Assembly (NCBI GenBank): GCA_013399305.1
Contig: VXAI01000306.1
Location: 451,682-515,681 of the forward strand
DNA: 64,000 nt
Direction: 5' to 3'
From: Rostratula benghalensis
Lineage: Eukaryota > Chordata > Aves > Charadriiformes > Rostratulidae
This document shows, in pieces, positions 1 to 12,300 of this stretch. Both the position numbers and the translations under genes were made by a program. How positions within the stretch are numbered: position 1 is the stretch's first letter; every line of letters starts with the position of its first letter. The notes under the pieces are model-generated. The model made no database searches. It was not told the origin of the DNA and saw nothing but the letters and a program-made list of their open reading frames with translations.

Positions 1-540
1 TTTCCTCTATGATATTTTCTTGATTCCCTGGAGGAATTCTTTGATGGAGATCTTTATATATCCTATCCTATTTCATATTTTTCGTATCACGCTTTTCTTA
101 TGATTCAGTGGTTCTTTATTGTTTTATTTAATTTACCTGGTACTCCAATAAAATAGGGAGAGGTCTTTTCAACATGTATCACCAACCTGGCTTTATGTTT
201 TAATAACTCTGGTTATCAAACAACGTTTGGTAGAGACAAGGGTATGAAAGCATAAGGGTAATCGTCTGGGTCCAGATGAAGGCTGGGTCAATCCCATAAC
301 TTCTCCTAGGCTAGTAGTAGATATTTAAGGAAAAGTGTACCTGAAACACTGAAGTTTTTGCAGCAGACTGATTTGATACTCGTGTACATCCTCCAAGCTT
401 CCAGCAGACATCGGGTTAAAGGACTACCTCAGCCAGAATTTGGATAATTATGTCTAATTGCCCCTGGTGGGCTGGAGTCTCTGAATTTATGTGAGGGAAA
501 CCAGGAGCAGAGATGACTTCTTGAGCCCTGTGTTCCATCA
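1..540. other. Unique non-coding sequence, no gene seen
   Basis: AT-rich unique sequence with frequent stops in all frames. No splice-flanked open frame, RNA gene or repeat family is recognised before the CR1 copy that begins near 541. Confidence 0.6.
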
Positions 541-1256
541 GGCTTGGGGAAGTGTGGCTGGAAAGCTGCCTGGCAGAAAAGGACCAGGGGGTTCTAATTG
601 ACAAGCAGCTGAACATGAGCCAGCAGCATGCCCAGATGGCCAAGAAGGCCAATGGCATCCTGGCTTCTATTAGAAATAGTGTGACCAGCAGAAGTAGGGG
701 GGTGATTGTCCCCCTGTACCCAGCACTGGTGAGGCCACACCTTGAGTATTGTGTCCAGTTTTGGGCACCTCAACACATGGGAGATGCTGAGGTGCTGGAG
801 CGGGTGCAGAGGAGGGCAACAAAGCTGGTGAAGGGCCTGGAGAATAAATCTTATGAAGAGTGATTGAAGGAGCTGGGACTGTTTAGTTTGAGGAAGAGGA
901 GGCTGAGGGGAGACCACATCACTCTTTACAACTACTTGAAAGGACATTGTAGAGAGGTTGGTGCTGGTCTCTTCTCACAGCAATAGATCAAGAGGGAATA
1001 GCTTCAAGCTGCAACCAGGTAGGTTTAGATAGGATTTTAGGAAAAGATTCTTCAAAGAAAGAGTGGTCAGACACTGGAATAGGCTGCCCAGGGAGGTGGT
1101 TGAGTCCCCATCCCTGAATATGTTTAAGAATCATTTAGATGTGGTGTTGGGGGATATGGTGTAGGGGAGAACTTTGGAGAGTGGGATTGATGATTGGACT
1201 TGATGATCCCAAGAGTCTTTTCCAACCTGAATGATTCTGTGATTCTATGATTCTAT
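541..1256 (+). mobile_element. CR1 non-LTR retrotransposon, 5'-truncated, complete 3' end
   Basis: This is the longest and best preserved CR1 copy in the window. It starts inside ORF2, at the reverse-transcriptase C-terminal region, and runs through the 3' UTR to the terminal octamer array, seen as GATTCTGTGATTCTATGATT at about 1237-1256. Abrupt loss of the 5' part is the usual outcome of incomplete target-primed reverse transcription. Near the 3' end the sequence TTGGACTTGATGATC followed by CTTTTCCAACCTGAA is the usual CR1 3' UTR signature. The wording of the copy resembles the CR1-E/J group rather than the classic chicken CR1-B/F types, but the subfamily is judged from memory. Target-site duplications are not expected for CR1 and none is seen. 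The copy cannot move on its own. Confidence 0.95.
552..863 (+). pseudogene. CR1 ORF2 remnant (reverse transcriptase C-terminal region)
   Basis: About 103 open codons from the C-terminal part of the CR1 ORF2 polyprotein (endonuclease plus reverse transcriptase). The recognisable stretch is the block [12 protein letters not shown] followed by [15 protein letters not shown] and a Y-E-E segment, which is typical of the C-terminal end of CR1-clade reverse transcriptases. A stop at 861-863 interrupts it, although homologous sequence (leucine-rich and basic, then a lost N-R-L-P-R-E-V-V block near 1078-1110) continues beyond in the same element. The endonuclease domain and the catalytic reverse-transcriptase motifs are absent because the copy is 5'-truncated. 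It is a dead fragment, not a host gene. Confidence 0.9.
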
Positions 1257-4200
1257 CCTCTGTTACAGCAAACAAATGTGTCTTAAAAAGTGTGTATTCT
1301 TTTTCTTGAGCCTCTGTGATGTTATAAACTTTCCATTCCCTTCGTTCAGAGATAGAAGCGTCTATCCATTTAGCACTACATGACAATTACGGTGACAGGA
1401 CAGTCTGAGGCCTGTAGCATCAGCTACTCTGAATTAAATATCTCCCCGTCACTGATTACCCAAAATTTACAGCTTACGGTTTACTTCAGATTGCCAGTTT
1501 GCCAGACCATTAGATTAGTAGATGCAGGGCTTCATGGTGAAATCTAGGAAGGAGAGAAGGTGATAAAATTTCTTACTGAAATTAGTGTTTTTCAAAGAGT
1601 TAAGTGATACAAAAAGTTACTGAACAACTGAAAATTAACCTCTGTATGCGTGTGTGGAAACAGCTTTCAGGTACATCAGCTATCCTCTTTGGTCCAAGCT
1701 GGGCAGGCTGGAATACGTAGCTGGAATTTGAAGAGGGCTGAGAGGGGGAAAGAAGGGCAATGCAGCAGTCTGCAGTTGGATTCATTGCATATCACGGTGG
1801 AACTGCAATCCCGCATAGTGTTCCCATCTTAATTTCCCATCTTTCTGCTTCAAAATACATGTGCTTCCGACAAGCAATTTCTATTTTCTTTCACTTTTGC
1901 ACTCATGCTTTGGGGCTAGTCCCGATAAATAGGTTTGTTTTTGACATTTCTGGCTGCAATAATATTTTCCCCAGCATTTGGCAACTGCAGATGGCACTTT
2001 AGGTAGCTCTTCTAACACAAGGATCTTGTGGCTGCACTGGTTCTTTGTACAGGACACTAGACAAATAATTGCATGAATTCCTTTGTGTGTTATTCATTAT
2101 TTTCAGTCACACAAACACATAATTTCATCCGTAGGCTACCATGTGACTCAACATGAGAGTCAATTAATTGCTATTTTTACCGTGGCCGAAGTTCACTCTT
2201 TATTACTGAATGAATCTGTAAACAAAATAATTTTGTAGTCGAAATGGTTGCAGTATGCTTAAAATTGCTCTTTAATGAAATGTCGGCTATACCTGTAAAA
2301 AACAAAGCAGAAAAGGAGCTTAACATTTCTGATTCAAAGTTAAAATAAGCCAGAAAATGACAGTTGTTATTGCATTACTATATGCTCTTTGTATTTAGAA
2401 ATGGGCAGTTTCCCCCAGCTCTACATGCATACTTTCTAATTTGGATAAAATTGCAATGGGTTAGATACTGTCGGAGACTAAGAGAGTCCAAGAGGTTTGA
2501 AAACTCTCCCACAGATCCAGATAGGGACTGGAATGTCAGTTCTTGGTTGTTATCTTGGGAAATTACAGCAAATTTCATTCAGTTGTAAATTGTGGTGGGA
2601 GCAAATATCTCCCTTGCTGGTCACAGTTGCTTTATTTTTTCTTAGTAGCGAGGAAACAAGACAGAATTTTATCGGCTGCCTTACTGCTGCCTTGTTTTTT
2701 CTACCTTCCTGCTTCTCAGACTTGCCAAGAGCATCTCAGGTTTGCTCAACAAGCTGTAGATAAGATTCATGCATGCAGAATGTCGAGTAGTCTTTGGAAA
2801 GTCATTGCAAAACACAATTAAGGTAGAAATAAGCAGGACATAGATGCTAAAATTACATCCTGAACACACAAATACTTTAACTTATGGTACACACGAGTGC
2901 TTTAATTTAAAAAAAACAATGAACACCTAAATTAACTTCTGAAAGCTCTTCAGTGATGCTGCAGTCTTGTGGTCTGGAATACACTTGTCTAAAAGTAGTA
3001 GCACTTAATGTCTCTTGGAGCTTATTTGATTACAGCCCGAGTGACTAGGGTTCATGGGTTTTCCAAGGGCACAGCAAACAACACTCACGTCCTGATCTCC
3101 ACACTAAACCAGCAGTGTCAGGCTTTATTGCACAGCAAAAGAGGAGCCACGATTCTTCCTCAGGCAGAGCACAGAGGACCTAGGTACAATAGGTACTACG
3201 TCTTCTCCTTTTTTTTTTTTTCCCCTGCTGGTCATTAAGTATTCTAGAGATCACTCTGGGGAGTCCAGGACTAATTATGGCAAGCAAGACCTATTTATGG
3301 ACTTATCTTTCTGATCAGTCCTGATTCTCTTCCTGCTCTGCCTAACACTGCTCAGCCACACTTCTGGAAAGTATATAGGGATTGCTGGCCTACAGGCTTC
3401 TGTTTGATCTGTTGTGGTTTGGGGTTTTTTTTATTTTTTTATTTTTTATTTTTAAATCTCAGTGTATGTTGAACTTTCTCTGGATAACAGAAAATAGAAA
3501 ATCTTCATAGGAAGGTTGGAAAGTACTTCTCTCTCCCACCCCTATTTGCCTGGGTGGGTGCTAGGAAGCATGACTCTCACATAGAGGTAAAACATGGTCC
3601 TGTGCAGTCCCACAGCGTAGGTGGGAACTTCATGGGTCCTGTTCAGACAGTGAGTATGTGAGACAGTGGTGGGTTTAGAGAACATGGGAGCTATGTCCTG
3701 CAGCTTTTTTCAGCTTGTCAATGACACCATGATGATTCAGGTGTGCAGCAGTCTGTGCATTGATGGTATCTGGGGACTGTGATACCCATATCACAGATAA
3801 AAAGTCTCTGCTTTAAGGACTCACTAACTGAATGAGAAAGCTGAGGTGCTTCTCTACATTTTTCATCACGATGAAGCCCTTGTGCTCTGTGGAGGCTCCT
3901 GAATATGAATTTGATGAAGACCATTAATCTGTCTGCAAATAAGAAATTTCATTTCTAAAGGTGGATACGTTTAGCGTATGCTGATAATCTTAGCTTGTCC
4001 TGCTGTGTAGCTGCTGGCAGTTCACTGACATGGTGCAGCTTGTTTGAAAGGCTTGGTTTGAGGAAGCCAAGAGGATGTGCATGAACACTGTTGTTTGGAT
4101 CAGGAGTGTATTCTTGAGCTGGATCACAGAGTGCTCTCACAGAGTTCCATCCAGTTTCATTTGCAAGAACTGAAGTCAGAACCTGAGTTCCAGGTGGACA

Positions 4201-4981
4201 CATGGCACACTCCCATGCTGGAGTGTTTGGTCTGTGGGACCAGACTGGGATGCTGTGAGGTAAACCCACAAAATGCATATTCTGCATTGCCTGGCTTCCC
4301 AGCACCAACTCCTCCACACTACAGAGGGGCTCCTGTTGGACTGCACTACTTGCTAATGTAGGCACAACCTAACTGGGCCTTGGTATCGCATAGAAGACTA
4401 TAGGCCTAGCAGAGGGATTGGAATATGCTTTCAGGGTCAGCTGCTTTAAAGTTGCACATTGCAGGATTTGGAGTAGAAACACCTCAATCCTTTTTAGCTG
4501 CAAACAGAAATACATGTCCTTTGGCATCTACCCACAAAATTCTGCTGTTAAATTTACCAAATAGACATGTTTGTGATAAGCATGTGACACAGAGAAAGGG
4601 ATTTACAGTCTACATTAAAATCTTTCATCAGGAAGAACATGCTCATTAGTGCAATATTCAGTTTAATCTCATCTTTTTCTTCTGCTGCTGCACACTGCTC
4701 TTCTATCAACACTGATTAGCAGCTAGAAACCTGGCCTCTTTTCTTCTTACTTGAGCATCCTGCACATGGGGGATGGACCTTTGCCGATGGTAGATGGGCA
4801 GTGAGGGTCTCTCTGCATTATGTTAATGTTGTCACTCACAATGTTTTCATTATGAGCTTCATTGTTTAGTGTTAATTTCCTGGCTGTTACAAATTATATC
4901 AGGATGAATTGTAGCACAAAGGCTCATAGACTTGATTTGATTTCCTTTCCCAGAGAGGGTGCAAAATTGTTCTCAGTTCTG
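1257..4981. other. Unique non-coding stretch
   Basis: No recognised gene or transposable element. Open frames are all under 140 codons, overlap on both strands and show no family motif. A T-rich low-complexity patch (runs of T separated by single A) lies at about 3421-3458 and a shorter T run near 3209-3220. The block at 3960-4365 is open on both strands but has no splice or protein signature. Confidence 0.5.
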
Positions 4982-5003
4982 TTTTTTTTTTTTTTTTTTT
5001 TTT
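4982..5003. repeat. Poly(T) run, 22 bases
   Basis: Uninterrupted run of 22 T. If read as a reverse-strand poly(A) tail it would need AATAAA reading leftward just to its right. No TTTATT lies within 30 bases, so a retrocopy tail is not supported and slippage growth is simpler. Confidence 0.9.
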
Positions 5004-6122
5004 ATGCAGGTTTTCAGGTACTACTTCCCTGATCATTTGTATCTAAACAGAATTCTAATTAAAGAGGTAAAAGGGGAAAAAAGAAAATAAATCTTTATTG
5101 TTGGCTGTCTGTCCTTAGTCTTTCAAGTGCTTTGCTCCTAGAGCAAATGCATAGATCTTGAGAAGCTACTTGCCAGTTTTTCTCTGTGTGTGTGTCTGTG
5201 AAGAAGGAGATAAAATGTAGCATTTTTTTTTTTTAAGCAGAAAACTTTTTCTTAGTTGTTATAGGTGGCTAAACTGCAAAGGTCACCAGCTCTCAAACAC
5301 ACTACTACCCTTTAGTGGTGAAATAAATGATATAGAGTTGTAAATCTAAAGATGGAAGTTTAACTCTGCAGACAGTAAATGCAGGCATCTTTTGGATGGG
5401 ACTTGGGAAAACTAACTGTTAAACCGTAAGTTAGTCACAGTTTCAGAGTGCTTACTCGTCCATGAACACGAACATAGTAACAGACAATAAAACAGGGTCT
5501 GAGAAAGGCTGCTGCATGTTTTTACAAAATAATAGGGAATGTGGAGTCAAAAGCTCCCAGTATCCAAGCTGTCATGAAAGGGTATGACTCTTTTATGACT
5601 CCTCTTCTGTATAATCCAAGATTCATCCTCTAACTAAATTCTACTCCATTAGTTTAGCAATTCAAAAATATTTTTATAAAGCTGTTAGGAATTTTCAGTG
5701 ATTTCATTTGTTAGATAGGTCCTTTTGTCTTCTTTGGCCCCTTTATTTTTTAAGGAGATATTTCTATTCTTACATTTAAACACCTTTAGAGCAAAATAGA
5801 ACTATAGAGAGATGTGACTAATTTTACTGGTTGCTACAGAAATAAGAAAAGTAGCTGGATGTAACCTTTCCCAGCTGGTTCATTAATTTGGCAGAAAATA
5901 GCACACTAAACAAATTCCATCTGCACTGGGACAAGCCACAACACTTATCTAGTCAGAGATATCTCAGGTTTGAATGTTTCTTTCAAGGGAAAGCACTCCA
6001 GTGTATGTCAAGCAATACCTCCTAATGTGGCACTCAGACTTTGGTCCCCAAAGGTTCCTGTAAGTCACCAAGACACAGCATATTTCTCTGCATGCAAAAC
6101 CTTTTTCTTACATGGCTTTCAG
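5004..6122. other. Unique non-coding stretch
   Basis: AT-rich sequence with no gene recognised. Short T run at 5223-5234 and a (GT)n patch near 5187-5195. The right edge carries a pyrimidine-rich segment ending in TTTCAG at 6117-6122, a possible splice acceptor for the CpG-dense block that follows. Confidence 0.5.
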
Positions 6123-6385
6123 AAACTTAATCTAACAATATATATAGAATCAACTGGCAGCTGACTGGCTACTGCACATACCGCATTCGTGATTGTAGTC
6201 GAATGCAGCGCCCCGGGAAAGAAAAATCCACTCATAATTTTGGCTACTGCGGGGCATGGCTCAGGCCATCACTCCAACTTTGCTGCGTGGCTCTGTCAGG
6301 AACATCAGTCCTGGTTTGCAGCACCTCTGGTCTCCTATCCCCGAGGCAGCATGGAGCCGACGCTACAGTTTGCAAATGAGTTGAG
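6123..6385 (+). other. CpG-dense exon-like block of unknown function
   Basis: About ten CpG dinucleotides fall between 6181 and 6362, against very few in the flanking kilobases. The block is preceded by a fair acceptor (pyrimidine-rich, ending TTTCAG at 6117-6122) and followed by a possible donor (GAG then GTAGGT, GT at 6386). One forward frame is open from 6165 to a TAG at 6389, so in that frame the whole candidate exon end is readable. An in-frame TGA at 6162 means the exon would be partly untranslated or the frame would have to enter later. No protein family is recognised. Alternatives are a small CpG island, a non-coding RNA exon, a conserved regulatory element that keeps its CpGs, or chance. 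Confidence 0.2.
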
Positions 6386-9300
6386 GTAGGTATATAGAAA
6401 GAAGAGGAAAATCACCAACTTTCTGCAACCACTTTGCTCCCTGAAAACCTGGGGTTTTGTTTGTTTGTTTTTCTACAGTGAGAGGAGGAGCCCTTTACAT
6501 TAACAATTACATTTTAATCAGTTGCAATCTGGCCTATATAGCAAATTTGGTTTGCAGAGTGTTCTATCTTAAAAAAATTATTCCAGTCGATGAGGGCTGC
6601 TGAATGAAATCCTTCCCATTAAAATGATCTCTATACTGCTCACAATATTTGTGCAACTAATGACACCAAATTAACTGATGGGGAGCATCCTCTGAGTAAG
6701 TATAAAAATATTTGGCAAATAACACTAAAATTCAGAGCGGTACATTTTCAGGGAGGTTATAATTTAATGGTTAGAGATCAGAGGTGTTGTGTCACAAAAA
6801 AACCCGCAGGTTTTTTGTATTTAAGTAACTGAGGGCTCAAACCTAGTTGTCCGGTGCAAGTGTGGAGCTGGGCTTTACTTATCATTGAAGTTTCAAGCCT
6901 GTTGCTCATCTAGGTGTTATCATCAGCACTCAGTATTTCTGTGTATGTCTGCAGTGACCAAGTGAAAACTGTTGTCTTAAAATTTTCAACCCAACACTTC
7001 TAAAAATCGTGCACCTCTCTTAAGGCACACGTGCTACGAGGGAATAATGAGGAGTAATGCATTTTGGGGTAAGCACAGTAAGTTGCCATGGATCAGCATC
7101 ACATTGGTATTTGGAAGTGTGAACACTTTGGTGCAATAAGAATATAATTTAATTGTAGATTAATATGCCAGAAGATAGCTATTCATGCTCGCTGCTTTCC
7201 CCCTCTAATTTTACAGAAAATTTTACTGAAGTTTAGGGTCTTATAAAGCAGGAATTGTCAACAAAACAGACAGAATGGTCATTCCACTTATCTATCAACA
7301 TTTTTTTCTCAGAGCGATAACGATTATAACCTTATCTCTGATACAAAATTCTTTCCTTTTCCCATGTGATGGAGTAGGATATCAGATTTGGTGACAATCT
7401 CTTACTGAATAACAGTCTTTTTTTTTTGTAAATATGCTATTGTGTGTAACTCGATGCACAACTGTTTTGCAGTTTATTACAAATTTCTCCTTATTGTACT
7501 CAAGAAAGTGAACCTCAAATATGCATGTTCAGGCAAGAACATCAGATTTATGGGCTCCTTCTAAGTCTTTATACTTTGAAGGCTCTTTAGAAACCCTGGA
7601 GCCAGCAAGGCGAGAGTAGAAGTACTGCACACTAACTTCTGTTTCAAATGAAGAACTGGGAGAAGGATTACACTTATGGATGGAAACAGAGGTGCATGTG
7701 AAAGCCTCTCAGTTAGTGTTTTTGATGATGAGCCATCATTTCCTTCTTCTGTGATTTCCCTGAAAACTGGAGGTGCAACATGAAATGACAGTCCAAAAGC
7801 AGGAGCATCACACCGTGTCACAAATTACTCTTTTCTTTTGAAGAAGGCATGGCGTGTTACAATACCATCCATGCTGTCCATCCAAGTGCATCCTTGCTGG
7901 CACCTGTGTCCTAGACAAACAGGCTGACTTGTGAGCAGGCACACAGCTAGTCGAGCAGATGGAGGTGGGTGAAGTCAGCCAAGAGACCATGCAGTAGCTG
8001 TGCATCAAGTGTGAGAGCAGGATTCCCAGACAGAAACACCCAAATGCCTCCTCATAATCTCAAATTCACTTCCCGATACAAGGCAAAGACCAAGAAAATT
8101 ACTTTAGCAAGAGAAAAAAAGTCAAAACCAGAAAGATATAAGAAGTTGTTTCTATGGGGTTTATGTTAGAAATGTGTCTGGGGTGCATGAATCAACATTT
8201 TAGAATGTGACCATCTTCTCACTCCATCTTCTAGTACTGCTGGAAAAATTAGGCAGGCACGAGAAGGGCTAGATCTCTTCAGAGGAGATGCATTCAAGGT
8301 CACGGGGTACACTTGTAGCATATTATTTAAAAGAGCCTGATTTCCTGACTCTGCCTTTTGCCTTGGATACAAGACCAGTAAAACAAGAGCAATCTCTTAG
8401 CACTCCCTCTCTTAATAAGATGATCTTTATTTAATGCCGTTGGCAATGTGGACAGAATTGTGTTTGTAACAATGATTTTAAATCCATGTGATAACCAAAA
8501 AACAGTGTAAACCTGCTGAACTATCAAGCAACGAGCTGAAAATGAGGGTCTGGATAAACAGCCACCATAAAGGGAGAGTAAAAATGCAATCTGTATAAAG
8601 GTTTGCTACTAACTTGTCAGACTCTGTGCATTCTGTAATAGTGGCATCTTGTCCTTTGCAGGGTGATATAATGAAGCTGTGCCAGCCCTGAAGAGAAGTG
8701 TTATTTGGCATTTGGGCAGCTACACAAGTACAATAAAATCTACTCAGCTTTTCTTCTCTGACCGGCTTTTGAAGGGCTTAGAATTGAGCTATGCACAGGC
8801 TCTCCAATGCAAAAAAATGTTTCAGTAGAGCAGGGTCTTGCCACTGTGTTTTTGGAAATTCTTGTATGGTTGTGAATTGCAAGAGTCAGAAGAACAGGGC
8901 AGACAGACTTGTGTTTGACAGACAGCGCAGTCAGGACTATGAATCTTCAGAGTCACTGTAGCTCCCCCTCTATCATGCACTGGAGAGTGGGTGGAAAACT
9001 GACTAAATAGTACCAGTACTTCACCAGGCAGATGGTCAGGCAAAGGCCAGAGCCCTCTGTCCCTCACTCCCCTGCCTCTTCCAGTCCCCAGATGCAAGTT
9101 GAACTGGCACAGGGGCTGCTATAATTTGCTGCTGGTATAGACCAGCAACAAATTACTGCCCTGAGGTGCAAGCAGGAATAGGGAAGAGCATCTCTGAGGC
9201 ATTAAGCCTCCAGGATGATTCCTCACGCACCACCCATCTCTCAGGGCTCTGCCCAGAGGCCTGACCTACCCTGTGGAGGATACATCTGAAGCCACCAGAG

Positions 9301-12300
9301 AGCAAAGAACCTCTCTCCCACCTCCAGAATTTCCCTCTCCCCTTCTGAAGTGTAATCAGTGTAGATAGATGTCAACTTGATTACCCTTGAAAAAACAGAC
9401 CATATTGGTACGTGCCTTGGACCTCAGTGTAGTAGAGACACACTTGCCTACTGACAGGCTTGGAACAATACCTTTAGCTAGGGAGACTTGCTTGCCTTTT
9501 TTTTGGTATTTCTATGTTTTCAAGAACTTTGGATGTAAAGGGCCACCTTTACACACCCCAATGCCTTCTGTTTGATAACTGGTAAAACAAGGTGTTACTC
9601 AGTGAGAATACCAGGGAAAAATATTCAAATAGGCAGACAAGAATTCTAAAACCCTAATGGTGAGCCCTTCCACTGTGAACTTCTATTTGTATCCCGTATT
9701 TTACAGGAAATCCTTTAGCTTTTAGCTGGGAGAGACTTTCAGTTGTATTTGAACACAGCCATAATTGTCTGGCAGACCTGCACATTTTTTCACGTGTTGA
9801 AAGAGACTTATATGACACATCACCAAGATCAGGTACTCTGCTACCTCAGAATCATTGATGTCTTTATGCATACTTTTAGGATGGAGCACACATGCAGTAA
9901 CTTTCCACTGAAAAAAGGCAACTGGCAACAGGATCCATCTGAGCAAATGTAGACTCCTGCAAAGTAGGTCTCCAAATCTCGGCTAAGCATTCTATGCTGT
10001 TTCAGATCAGTGGAGAGAGAAGACCAATTCTAGGTGTGACTTTCTGTCTTGCTTTAGAAGTCTGTATGAGATCAGATGAACCTCTTTCTAAAAGTGCTGT
10101 TGATCGCACAGAGTTCAGGGTGAGCAGCTCAGATGTCTGCGTTGTAATTAAATAGGAATCCTGTTCATGGATATTAAAAACTGCAGAGGATTTAGGGGTT
10201 TGCATGTGAAATGTGGATACTCAGAATGTTTCTTAGTTGCCGCTTCTTGGAGATACCAACAGCTCCCGAGGACCAAATCTGTAGACTGGCTGAAGGCAAG
10301 CATGCCTGTCTGTGAGGCACCTTGACTCCCAGTGACATCCACTGCCCTAGGCTTCCCCTGTTCAAATGAAGAAAAAAGAAAAAAACATCAGTCAGGACAG
10401 AGTGTAGCTTTGAAATATTACACAATATAAGCAAAGACACAAAAATTTGCCTGAAAATCCAGACATATGCTTTTTGTTAGGTTTTTTAAAAATTTCAGTT
10501 TCTTTATTGACTGGAAGTTCCTCAAAAGTAGCATTTTGGGGTGATATTTTTGTTATATATCCTTTTGTTAAAATACATACTTTCCCCATATAAGGGAAAA
10601 GGAATAAGGCTGTAATTTATCTATGATATTGAATATACTGTATCATAACTACAATGACATTTGAAGCATATCCACACATATCTGTGTGTGCACATAGATG
10701 CATAAAATTGGCAAATGCTTCCAATTGCTAAACACATTAAATGTGATAAGAAGATAAGAAGACAGTAATAGGTTGTTTAAGACCAACAATTCCAACTAAT
10801 CACTGGTAAATACAGAATCCTGGGAAGGCACATTTACCTTTCCCATTGGTAAAATTATGGAATGGAGAAAGAAGGCAAAATATCTTGACCATGTGGCAAT
10901 CTCTGTTTCTGGCCTCCATGCTCATTTTTAAGGACCCATAGCTTCCTAAGGCCTTCCAGCTCTCGGTCCAAACTTCCCACTCCTAGCATTTTCTAGCACC
11001 CTGTGGTAGACAGAGCTGAACAGTGCAGAAGAGCAAAGCCACAGTGCGTTGTTAAGAACAGATGGCAGAAGATATCAGAGCTGTTATTGTCCTAAAATGA
11101 GCAGTAGCACAATATTTTTATAATTTTATATTATATTATTTTCACATTACAGTATGGCCAGGGTTTGATAGATTTTTTGCAAAACATGTAGAAAGCTTCT
11201 GGCTTTCAATGAGAGAACACAAAACAAAGGACCTGAATTCTGCCACTCCCAATTATCACAAGCACTATCCCAGCCTGCAAATAACTCTACACATTCCTGT
11301 AAAAGTACTTTTTGATTAGGGTGTAAAAGTATTTTTTTATTATAGTGAAATGTAAATTGCAAAAGAACAAATAAGTGTCACTTTCCTTAAGGTTAAATAC
11401 AATAAAATTATCCTCCTGTCACCTTTTCTCCATTTCCAATTTTATTTTCCCTTTCACCTAATTCTTAGTTTTGAAGCCATCCTCTCCAGGTGAATGAGCA
11501 GTTCATTCACAGCTTGTGTATAAAGATGGGAGAAGTGGTTCCTCAGACACACTGAGATGGAATAGCGATACTGGTTCCTGAAGTTCCTGAAGTAAGGAAC
11601 CATAGCATGGAGGCAGCTGAGGGAGAAGAGAACAAAGAAGATACTTATGACAATGCACGAAGGAGAATATCACACCAGGCAAGGTCTTCGAAGCTAATGA
11701 GAGAGGACTGGACATGGAAGCTTTGCTGATGAATGGGGATAAAGGGATGTCATCATGCTCTGGCTGAACAGGCTTTTCTCTTTGTTATGTGAAGCATGTG
11801 TTATCCACATGGGTTGATGCAACCACCATTCCAAATCACATCTTGCTGGACTGCAATACAAGCCCTCAACCCTGGGAAGCAGACTCAGACCTTGGAAGTC
11901 ATCATCCTAATGAGAGGTGTGTTGGGGTGGTCTTCTGACTGAAAGGGTTCTCTCCTACATGGAGAACAAGATGAAGCTGAGGCCACTCTGCCTTTTCTTT
12001 CTCCAGATCACAGGAGAAAACATGAACCAGAAGCAGAACCAAACCCACTGGGCCCCCAAACTGGCTGTTTCCTTGTGTGGTAGTCCTCCTTCTCTTTCTC
12101 CCTGTGAATCTGCTTGAGATAGTTCAGGCACAGCCCTTGTGAGGGTTGGTGCTTCCTGACCTGTGTGGCATGGAAGGAGATCTTCCTTGGATGGATCGTC
12201 CAGGATGGATGGCCTGGGGTATTGAGGAGGCCAGAAGGGAGGGTATAGTTAACCACTTCACAGATGAGAACCAGAAGGAGAATTTAAAGAAGAGAAATAA

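Noticed and set aside
3955..4365. Open frames of 136 (minus) and 94 (plus) codons over the same segment
   Set aside because: Open on both strands, no motif and no splice support; best explained by local base composition.
4982..5003. Poly(T) run as the tail of a minus-strand processed pseudogene
   Set aside because: No reverse-strand poly(A) signal or gene-like sequence lies just to the right.
6381..6397. TTGAGGTAGGTATATAG resembles the start of let-7 microRNA
   Set aside because: The seed region differs after the first eight bases, and no complementary arm forming a precursor hairpin is seen within about 80 bases.
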